In this document: piece after piece, positions 27,501-39,500 of the stretch
Layout of the letters: every line of letters begins with the position of its first letter
How positions within the stretch are numbered: the stretch's first letter is position 1
NCBI RefSeq assembly: GCF_001514495.1
Contig: NZ_BCNM01000001.1
Span: 1 to 64,000 of the forward strand
Direction: 5' to 3'
DNA: 64,000 bases
From: Paenibacillus pabuli NBRC 13638
Lineage (GTDB): Bacteria > Bacillota > Bacilli > Paenibacillales > Paenibacillaceae
Translations under genes and position numbers: made by a program
Notes under the pieces: model-generated
What the model was told of the DNA's origin: nothing
Database searches by the model: none
The model's input: the letters and a program-made list of their open reading frames with translations, nothing else

Positions 27501-30500
27501 GTTTATATTGATAATCAGGTCTATGAAATCAATGGCGGCTTGTATATCACATGGGACTTTGTGGATCAATTGTTTGAAAAAGAAGTGATTGAATCCATGT
27601 TTCAGCAGTATCTGAACCTACTGAACCAAGTGATCTCTTCAACACAAGTTACCGAGCTTGAGTTAAGTCAAGCGAGCAGGCAGCTCATCGATCAGTATAA
27701 CGATACGAGCAAGCCGTTGGCTCTGAAGCCTCTGCATGATCTGTTAACTGTAACAGCGATCAGATTCGGAGATCGGGTGGCGATTCAGCATCATGAACGT
27801 TCCATTTGTTACATAGAGTTGGAACGCAGATCGAATCAGATTGCCAAGTATTTGATCGATCACGGAGTACAGCGGGGCGATTATATTGGTGTGTATGGCA
27901 AGAGATGCATTGACACCATTGTGAATATATTCGGTGTGCTCAAAGCGGGAGCAGCGTATATTCCGCTTGATCCGGACTATCCGGAGGAACGCAAGCAATA
28001 TATTCGCGAAAAGGCCAACTGTAAATTTTTCATCATGCCGGAGCTATACGAGACGGAATCGTTAGAAACCTACTCTGCGGAATTCATAAACAGCGGAGTG
28101 ACGAATGATGATATGGCTTATGTAATTTTCACTTCTGGCAGCACAGGTAAGCCCAAGGGTGTGCAGATCAAGCATGGTGCAGCAGCCAATACGATCCTGG
28201 ATATGAATGAACGGTTTAACGTAACCTCCAGTGATCGAATGATGGGCATATCTTCATTATGTTTTGACTTGTCCGTCTATGATATCTTCGGCGCAGTCAG
28301 CTGTGGGGCTTGTCTGGTTCTTATTGATGATCAGCGTGACATGTTTCAGCTCAAGAACGTGATGGAACAAGAAAAAATCACCATTTGGAATTCGGTTCCT
28401 GCTCTTATGGACATGTGTGTTGATCTGTATTCAGCGGGAGAGAAGAACAATGAACTTCGCCTGGTATTGCTTAGTGGTGACTGGATATCCCTGCGGCTTC
28501 CTCAGAAAATAGTAGATGTATTTCCTGAATCTGAGGTGGTCAGTTTGGGAGGAGCGACTGAAGCATCGATTTGGTCCATTTATTATCCAATCACGGCAGT
28601 GTCTGAGCAATGGAAAAGCATCCCTTATGGCAGACCACTAGCCAATCAACAGATTCATGTGCTGAACAGACAACTTCAACCCTGCCCTATAGATGTTGAG
28701 GGAGAGTTGTACATTGGTGGAAGTGGTGTAGCAAGCGGTTATCTGCATGACGAGGAAAAAACGAGACAGTCTTTCATCATCCATCCACAGTTGGGGTACA
28801 TCTACAGGACAGGAGATTTTGGTGTCCTTCGATCCGAAGGGTATGTGGAGTTTCTGGGCAGAAAAGATAGCCAGGTCAAAATCAAAGGTTATCGGGTAGA
28901 ACTTGGTGAAATTGAGAATGTTCTTCTGCAAGCTGATGACGTGCAAAAGGCGGCTGTTATTGATGTTGCTGACGAGAACGGAGTCAAGAGCCTCTTTGCC
29001 TTTGTTGTTGCAGATCAGAATGTGGACACACTGCCACTGAAAGTTCTTTTGCAAAGTAAATTGCCAAATTACATGGTTCCGTCCATGTTTCTGAATGTAG
29101 ATGAAGTTCCGCTTACTGCCAATGGCAAGGTCAATAAAGCGGTACTGGAGCAAGTGGCAAGACAGCATCAACTCACTGTTCGTGAACAGGCTGAGGTGGA
29201 TACAGAGCCTGTCAATTCCATTCAGGAACAGCTGCTTCAGATCTGGAGAGATGTATTTGGCTTGAAGCAGATTGGCATGAATGTAAGCTGTTTTGATCTG
29301 GGCGGAGATTCGCTGAAAATTATGGCGATTGTGGCTGAAGTGAAGAAGCGGCTTCATGTTGAAGTTCCGATTGGTGAAATGTTCCGAAATGATACGATAT
29401 ACAGCCTGGAACAGTATTTGGCTACAAAAGCACATGTGAAACCTGCTGTGATCATTGAGAAATTAAGTCGCCGTGACCGATATAGGGCTTCTGCTGCGCA
29501 GAAAAGCATGTATACCCTCTCGCTGCTTGAAAACAACAGGGGAGCCTACCACATTCCCATGGCGCTCTTTATGGAAGGAGAAGTACACTTCATACGGCTT
29601 GAAAGAGCGCTTCAAACCTTTATTGAAAGGCATGAAATACTGAGAACCGGATTTGAAGTGATAGAGGATGAGCTTGTCCAGACGGTCCATACAAACGTAG
29701 CCTTTACACTTGATTATGATGATCTGGGAGAGCTCGATACAGATGACCATGAACTCGTTCGTTTGACAAGCAGCCTGTGCAAACAGTCCACTCAAGCTTT
29801 TGACCTTCGCCAGCCTCCTTTAATGAGGGCAAAACTGGTGAGAATTGGCCATGGGCGTCATTTGTTCATTATAAATTTTCACCATATTGTGGCTGACGGT
29901 ACGTCTCAAGGCATATTGATGAACGAATTGCTGGAGCTGTACAGTGGCTCGATTCTGCCAGACGTTGACGTGCATTATCTGGATTATACGGCATGGCAGG
30001 AACAGTACAGGCATTCGGATGAGATGGCGAAACAGGAGGCGTACTGGCTGGATGTCTATAGTAGTCCCCCGCCAACGCTTGAGCTTCCTTACGACTTTAA
30101 ACGACCTGAGATTAATACGTATGAAGGAAACAACATTTATAGTCACTTGGGTGAAAGCCTGACCCGCGACATCAGGCAGCTTGCCAAGGACACCGGATCA
30201 ACGTTGTACATGGTGATGCTTAGTGCCTATTTCCTTTTATTGCACCGATATACCCACGAGAAAGACCTGGTTGTGGGTGCGGCTGCCTCTGGCCGTCTGC
30301 ATGAGCCGTTACAACATATGTTTGGAGTATTCGTGAACACCATTGCATTGCGAAACCAGATGAACGAATCGGATACTGTCAGACAGTTAATTGAGCAAAT
30401 CAAACAAACAACCGTAGCAGCCTTTGAACATTCAGAGTATGCATTTGATGAATTGGTGCGAAAAATAGGTGCAGAACGTGAGATCAATCGTAATCCGTTG

Positions 30501-33500
30501 TTTGACACGATGTTCTCGCTGGAGAACGCTTCGCTGTTTACCCGTGAAAAAGAGGGTATGAAGGTGTCACCTGTCATGTTCAATTTGGATAATGCAAAAT
30601 TTGATCTGACATTCAACATCCTTGAGTTTGAAAATGAAATCGTGCTTAACGTTGAGTACTCCACCGATTTGTTTGGTCAGGAAACCATTCAGCGCATGAG
30701 TGACAACTATATTGCCTTAGTAGGAAACATGATATCTGGTCTGGAACAACCGCTTAGCGAGATTGAAAGTCTGTCTCCGGGAGAAAGAGATCAGTTGATT
30801 CATACCTTTAATCCACCATCCATGGAGTATCCGTTGCATCAAACTGTGGATGAGCTCTTTGAACAGCAAGTGAGACGTACACCGGATCATGTTGCTCTGG
30901 TGATGGGCGAAAAACATGTAACCTATCGCGAGTTGAACCATCGGAGTGAACAGCTTGCTGAAGTACTGCGGAAAAAAGGAGTGCGTGATAACAACATCGT
31001 CGGGGTCCTCGCAGAGCGTTCAATCGATGCGGTGATCGGCATGCTGGCGGTTCTAAAAGCAGGCGGAGCATATTTGCCCATTGACCCGGCCTATCCGAAT
31101 GAACGTATCCATTACATGCTTGAAGACAGTCAGACCCAATGGGTATTAACACCGAAGCAACGGTTTGAACATGTCCTTCAGGGAAAAGAAAGCTCTGTCG
31201 ATCTCATTGATTTGCAGACTGAACTTGTACAAACGGATGAATTCCTGGTCTCCTCTTCCTTGCAACCAATACGGGGGCAAAGCAGGAATCTGGCTTATGT
31301 TATATACACATCGGGTTCCACAGGTCAGCCGAAGGGAGTGATGGTTTCACACCAATCGCTTGTTCATTTATGTGCATGGCACCATAAACGGTATCAGATC
31401 ACTGATGCTGATCGCAGTGCCAGCTATGCAAGCTTGAGCTTTGATGCTTTTGTATGGGAATTGTTTCCATATCTGTTGGCAGGGGCTTCCGTACATCTTA
31501 TTCAGGATGAAATCAGACTGGATGTGGTTCGTATCAATGACTACTTCCATCAGCATCAGATTAGCATTGCGTTCCTGCCTACAGCGATTTGCGAGCAGTT
31601 TATCCGGCAGGAGAACCGTTCCCTTCGAACATTGCTGACGGGGGGAGACAAGCTGAATTATTTTGAACCCCGGAACTATGAGGTTGTAAACAATTACGGT
31701 CCAACTGAAAATACAGTCGTCACCACAAGTTTTACCATAGATCGGATGTATGCCAATATCCCTATAGGTCAACCACTGCCGAATACTACCGTTCTCATTT
31801 TGAGTGGCAGTGACCAGCTTTCGCCCATAGGGGTTCCGGGAGAATTGTGCATAAGCGGAGCCGGACTTGCAAAAGGGTATTTGAACAGGCCCCAGTTAAC
31901 GGCAGAGAAGTTTGTCCAACATCCGTTTAATCCCGAACAACGAATGTATAGAACCGGAGATTGGGTGCGTTGGCTGCCGGATGGCAATATTGAATATTTG
32001 GGTCGCATGGACGACCAGGTGAAAATACGGGGATTCCGAATTGAGCTTGGAGAAATTGAACATCTGCTGCTGCAGGACCCAAGGGTGTTAGAGGCGGCTG
32101 TTGTAGCGCATATGGACCCGGCAGACTCGACGTTTCTTTGTGGTTATGTTGTTTGTCATGAGGGGTATCCTGTGGGAGTTATCGATGAGATTAAAGAAGA
32201 ATTGACTCGGCGCTTGCCTTCGTATATGGTGCCTGCCCATTTCGTGACGATGGATCGCTTGCCTTTAACAGCTAACGGTAAAGTGAACCGCAAAGCATTG
32301 CCGATTCCGACACCATCGGACAACCGGACGACCATCGCGTATGAACCACCAAGGAATCCGGTTGAAGTTGCACTGGTAACTCTTTGGCAGGACATTTTAA
32401 AGGTTGATAATTTGGGTGTCCATGACCGGTTCTTTGATATTGGCGGACACTCCCTGCTGGCAACGATACTAATCTCGAGATTACACAAGGAGATGCAGGT
32501 AGAAATGCCGCTGGTGCAAATTTTCCGTACACCTACAATCCGTGGCATGGCCCAATATATTTTGGATCATAAAAAAAGCAAATATACATCGATTCCCCAT
32601 GCACCATTGCAGTCCTTGTATCATTTATCAGCAGCGCAGCAAAGAATTTATATTTTGAGCAATCTGGATCCAACGGGTACGGCCTATAACATGCCTCTTG
32701 CCATGAAATTAAAGGGGAGCATAAATAAAAAACAATTGAATGAGGCGTTCTCCTGCCTGATTGCAAGACATGAATCGCTTCGAACTTCATTTGTCATGAA
32801 TCAGGGTAAGCCTGCTCAAAAAATTATGCAAAGTGTAGATTTTGAAGTTCAGTACAGTTCCCTCCGTGAAGAAGGGGAATCCCCTGTTCTATCCGAGTGG
32901 GTACAACCTTTTTCATTGGAACAGGCACCGCTGATGCGGGCTGAACTTGTGCAAACCAAAGCAGACGAACATATCCTTTTGTTTGACATGCATCATATGA
33001 TTTCAGATGGAATTTCCATCGGAATTCTATTGCATGAACTGGCCGAGCTCTACAATGGCAAAAAAATGCCACCTGTAGCTGTACAGTACAAGGATTATTC
33101 ACTGTGGGCACATGAGCGTCAATCAAGCAGTGACTCGATCCGGCATGAAAAATATTGGGCAGATGTGCTGAAGGAAGAGGTTCCGGTTCTCGACCTGCCT
33201 TTGGATTTTGCACGGCCAAAGACCAAGTCGTTTAATGGTGATCAGATTCGTTTGCATCTGGACGAAACATTGACGGCTGCGCTGGAGCAGCTGGCCAACG
33301 ATCAGGGAGCCACCATGTATATGCTGTTTGTCTCTGCATTTACAACACTGCTCTCCAGATATACCGGACAGGAAGATATCCTGATTGGTACGCCGGTATC
33401 AGGCCGAAATCATGATGATCTCAACCGTGTTATCGGCATGTTTGTCAACACGATTGTTCTCAGAAATGCACCACGGGGCCATTATACCTTCCGCCAATAT

Positions 33501-36500
33501 CTGGAGCAGGTGAAGGAGAACACACTCCAGGCCTATGAGCATCAGGAATATCCATTTGAACGTTTGGTTGAACAGGTTGATGTGAAGCGTGATCCTTCAC
33601 GTAATCCATTGTTTGACGTCATGCTTGTTCAGAATACAGATCGGCTACAGCTTCAGATGAACGATGTGGAGGCCATATTGCTTGAAGATGGCATCCAACG
33701 TTCCAAATTTGATATGACGGCCAGGATGAACAAAACCAACCTGAGCTGGAATCTCGAACTGGAATATAACACGGATGTGTTCCGAGCGGAGCGTATTCAG
33801 CGCTTTGCTGAACATTTTGTCGAGATATTGAGACAGGTCGCTGCTGGTCCAGAAGTGCGACTGGATCAATTGGATATTCTGACGCAACCAGAGAAAACCG
33901 TTCTGACAGGGTTCAACCCGCCGAGACAGGCCTATGAACGGGACAAAACACTGGTCCAGATGTTTATGGAGCAGGTTGAACGCAATCCGGACAACATCGC
34001 TTTAGTTTTTGAGAATGAACAGCTGACCTACGGCATGTTGAATGAGAGGGCGAATGTCCTGGCTTGCGAGTTACGTAAGGAAGGAGCAGGACCAAATCAC
34101 ATTGTAGCTGTGATGGTGGAGCGCTCCATAAATATGATCGTTGCGATTGTAGGTGTGCTCAAATCAGGTGCGGCTTACATGCCGATTGATCCTGAACTTC
34201 CTACTGAGCGCAAGCGTTATATGCTGACTGACAGTGGTGCGCGTTTATTATGTACAGCAGATCATTCCATGGTGGATGACCTTGCGTTTGAAGGTACAGT
34301 TATTTTATTGGATGCATTGGATCGTTCAGGGGTACGTGAACCAGTACGTGAACCGGACATGATCAACCATTCCAGCGATGCGGCCTATGTCATATATACA
34401 TCGGGTTCTACAGGCAGACCCAAAGGAGTCGTTGTTGAACATTACAATGTTCACAATCTGGTGGACGGATTGGTGGAGGCGGTATATCAGCACTATGAGA
34501 CCCCTTTGAATATTGCATTGATTGCTCCATATATCTTTGATGCATCCGTAAAGCAGATTTTTGCTGCTTTGCTGCTCGGACATGCACTGCATATCGTGCC
34601 TAAGAGCACAGTCTGGGAAGCAGATCTTTTGCTGAATTATTATGCTCATCATCATATTCATGTGTCCGATGGTACGCCTGCTCATCTGAAATTGCTCACC
34701 CTGGCCTCGGCCGGATGCAAACAGCAATATGAACTGCAAGAGCTGATTATCGGTGGGGACGTGCTGACCTTTGACCTTCTCGATGAAGTATATACCACGC
34801 TCCCTGGAATGAGAGCAAACGTTACAAACGTATATGGACCGACGGAATGCACGGTGGACGCGGCTTGGAACAGAATCATGTATGGTACAGGCGAGCGATC
34901 AGGAACGATTCCGATCGGCAGACCGATCCGAAATACAAGCATTCTGATTATGGATCGTTACAATCGTCCTCAGCCGGTTGGTGTACCTGGTGAGCTGTGT
35001 ATTTCTGGTGAAGGTGTCGCACGCGGTTACTTGAATCAAGCAGACCTTACAGCAGAGAAGTTTGTGGATTCGCCTGTAGACAACGATCGGAAAATGTATC
35101 GTACAGGCGATACTGCCAAATGGCTGCCGGATGGAACCATTGAATTTGTTGGCAGACAGGATGATCAGGTCAAAATCCGTGGTTATCGAATTGAACTGGG
35201 GGAAGTGGAGTACCAGTTAACCCGCCTAGAGGTAATTCAGGAGGCATTTGTTAACGCAGGTCAGGATGACAGTGGTAATGATTATCTCTGTGCGTATATT
35301 GTAATTGCTGATCCGGGGCTCTCCATTATGGACGTTCGTGAGAGACTTGAGTTACAGGTTCCTTCATATATGATACCAGCTCATTTTGTTAAAATGGATC
35401 ACTTGCCAAGAACGGTAAGCGGAAAAGTCGATCGCTCTCGACTTCCTGAACCGGGCAACCGCATACTGGATGACGCGAAGTATGAACCACCAAGGAATGA
35501 CAAAGAGCAAAAGCTTGTTCAGATATGGGAGAACATCTTGAATCTGGATTGCATTGGGATTCATCACAACTTTTTTGTCATGGGTGGGGATTCGATCAAG
35601 GCGCTTCAGACGATTTCAGGATTGTCCAAACTGGGTTTAAAAGTAGAGATGAAGGATCTCTTTGCCAACCCGACCATCCGGCAGCTTAGTCCATATGTTA
35701 AGCAGTCCCAGACCCTAACTACTGGGAATGCTGAGGTGACAGGCGAGGTTTTCCTAACGCCCATTCAGCAGCGTTTTTTTGCAAGAAACGATACGGATCA
35801 CAACCATTACAATCAGGCTTTTATGTTATTCAGGCAGGAAGGATTCGATCAGAACGCCATTCGGCTTAGTTTCGATAAAATGATGGAGCATCATGACGGG
35901 TTAAGAATGGTTTATGGCTACAACTCCTCTGGAGAAATCACTCAGACCATCCGGAACTATAGAAGCGGGCTGTTTGAATTCGATGTTGTGGATGTCAGAG
36001 GTGTAGCACAACCAGAGGCATTCATTGAAGAGCAGGCATCGTTGTTGCATAAGAAAATGCGGATTCACGAGGGACAGCTCGTTAAACTCCGGCTCTTCCG
36101 GCTCGATGAGGGCGAACACCTGTTAATCACCATTCATCATTTGGTCATGGATGGTGTGTCCTGGAGAATTTTGCTCGAAGATTTTGAGTGGTTATACATG
36201 CAAGCGGTTGAACAAAAGCCGCTTAATGTGGGACCCAAAACCGTCTCTTACCAGCAATTTGCTGCTGCATTAAAGTCGTATTCCAAACATCACCTTTTGC
36301 AAAAGGAGCAGACGTTCTGGAAAAACGTGTCCAGTGTGTATACGCCTTTCCTGGATTCTCAGCGCCAAACAACGAATACAGTTCATGACCATGGTCATAG
36401 CGCTACCCTTGTATCTGAGCTTGATCGTGAACAAACCGGCTGGCTTCTTCAACAGACAAACAGAGCCTACCAAACGGAGATTAATGACATTCTGTTGACT

Positions 36501-39500
36501 GCACTTATGCTAAGTGTAACCGAAATAACCGGTCAACCCCAGTTCAAAATCATGCTGGAGGGGCATGGCCGACAAGCCCTTGGAACCGAGCTGGATGTCA
36601 GCAGAACGGTCGGATGGTTTACATCCGTATACCCGGTAGTATTTGACCTGTGTCAAGAGCTGGAGTTGCCTAAGGCAATTAAAACAGTCAAGGAAACACT
36701 GAGAGCTATCCCCAATAAAGGCATCGGATACGGAATTCTCAAGTATATGGCTGATCCGCATTGTTTTGCAGATGAAAAGGAAGCTTCTATTTTGTTCAAT
36801 TATATGGGTGAACTGGACAGCAGTTTGGAACGGAACTTGTTCAGTTCGTCTCATATCCCGGTAGGACAAACGGTGGGTGGGAAGCTCATCAGAGCGCATG
36901 ATTTTGAAATAAATGCAGTTGTAATGGATGGAAAGTTCACCGTTCATACGACATACAGTGATGGAGCATATGAAGCTGAGGTTGCTGAACAGCTTAATCG
37001 GTTGTTCATTTACAACTTGCATCAAATCGTTCAACACTGCCGGAACAAGCAGGGCACAGAGAGAACCCCGTCCGATTATGGGAAGCACCCTGTATCCATA
37101 GCGGAGTTGGAGGCTATACAAAATAGGGTTGATCCACTTGTGATCAGCAAAATTTATCCGTTGACCCTTATGCAATCCGGCATGTTGTACCATTCACTGG
37201 AGCAAGAAACATCACACGCCTATTTTGAGCAGGTATTTGTGGATTTAAAGGGTAACGTTGATGTGGAGATATTGAAATACAGCTTTGGACGGGTGATACA
37301 GCGCCACGAAGGGCTTCGTTCCATATTTGAATATCAATTTGTGCAGCAACCACGCCAGCTTATTATTGACCAGCAACAGGTTGAATGGTTGATGCTGGAT
37401 TGGACCGGTAAGAGCCAGTATGAACAGCTTCAGCGGATGGAGCAGTTCATGACTGATGATCAGGAAAGAGGGTTTGATCTCAGCCGGGAGTTATTAATCA
37501 GATTTTGTCTGATCTCCAGAGGGGCGGATGCGTTCACACTGGTCATCAGTCATCATCATATTTTGCTGGACGGCTGGTGTCTGGACATCCTGATTCGTGA
37601 AATGTTTGAGATTTATGCCAGTCAGCAGACTGGGCAGCCTGAAATGTTGGAAGAAACCAGGCCGCTGGGGGACTACCTCGACTGGCTTGATCAACAGAAC
37701 AAGGAGGAAGCACTGGCTTATTGGAAACAGTATCTTCAGGGCTACTATGAACGAGTCTCTTTGCCCAAAACAGGGGCTAACCTGGATACAGCAGCGCCAA
37801 CGTTGCGGGAGCAGGACATTCAATTCCCGCGTGAACTCACAAGTCGGCTGAAACAGTTCGCTGTGAACAATCAGGTTACATTTAATGCGTTGATTCAGGC
37901 GATATGGGGCATGGTTTTGTGCAGATACAGTGGTACAGAAGATGTTATATACGGCACAGTCATTTCCGGGCGAGACGCTGACGTTGAAGGAATAGAGAAC
38001 ATGGTGGGGCTGTTTATTAATACCATTCCTACCCGGGTGAAGCTTGAACCGGAAGAGCTTTTTGCCGATGCTCTCCGCAGGGTTCAACAGGAAGGGATGG
38101 AAGGTCAAAAGTATGGCTATGTACACCTGGCAGAAATACAGGATCAAAGTGAATTAAAAGCCGATTTGCTTGACCATGTACTGGTGTTCCAAAATTTTGG
38201 GAATGAACAGTCTGCGGGCCTTGCGGCGGAACAAGGGACAGGAATCACGCTGGAGCGCGTTTATGGCAATGAGCACACACACTATGATTTGAGTGTGACT
38301 GCTGTTCTGGACGATACATTCAGACTTAAATGGTCTTATAACAGTAACGTACTGGATTCAGAGCTGATGAATGGTCTGGGTGATCATGTTCTCTATGTGG
38401 CGGAGCAAATTAGTGCAAACCAGAATATTCGTGTAAGAGAAATTGCTCTTATCGGCGAGCAGGCCCGCCATAAGATGGAGTTGTTATCCCATGGCCCGAT
38501 GACACCATTTCCAAAAGAAAAGACATTATCTCAGCTATTCGACGAACAGGCAGCGAGAACTCCGAATGCAGTTGCACTCGTAATGCAAGAAAAACAGTTC
38601 ACCTACCTGGAGCTGCAGGAGAAATCAAATCAGATGTCGGAACGTTTGCGCATGCAAGGCATTCAAAATTCATCCATCGTGGGACTGATGGTACAACGCT
38701 CTTGCGAGATGATTATAAGTATTCTAGGAATTCTCAAAGCCGGAGCAGCCTATTTACCGATCGATCCGGAATGGCCAAGAGCGCGAATTGCGCACATGCT
38801 GCATGACAGTGGTGCCGCCTTGCTGCTTACGGAAAAACAATGGATGGAGGATTTCACAGACATCATTGAAGTTATGAATGTACGTACGGATGTTGAAGAT
38901 ACCATCCGATTAGAGAGCATAGGTATGAAGGAGTCAGCACCAACCTTGGCATCCGAGGATAAGGCCGGAGACGATCTGGCTTATATTATCTACACCTCGG
39001 GCTCTACGGGGAAACCAAAAGGTGTAATGATCTCCCATGCCAATGCCATTCGGGTAGTGAAAAATACAAATTATATTCAGATCTCTGCCTCCGATTCGAT
39101 ATTGCAGCTTTCAAATTATGCCTTTGATGGCTCTATATTTGACATCTTTGGAGCGCTGTTAAACGGCGCGAGGCTGATCATGATTGAACAGGAGACCCTA
39201 CTGGATATCAACCAATTGTCTAAAGTGATGACAGAGGAGAAAATTACGGTCTGTTTCATGACGACTGCCTTGTTCAACCTGCTGGTTGATCGAGCGCCTC
39301 ATTGTTTGCTGGGACTTCGAAAACTCCTATTTGGAGGGGAGCGGGCTTCGGTCTCCCATGCCCGAAAAGCTCTTTCTCATATGGGTGCAGATAAACTGAT
39401 TCACGTATATGGTCCTACGGAAAGTACGGTGTTTGCAACAAGTTACCCTGTACAAGCCATAGGTGACAATGATGGAAGCCTTCCGATTGGCAAGCCCATT

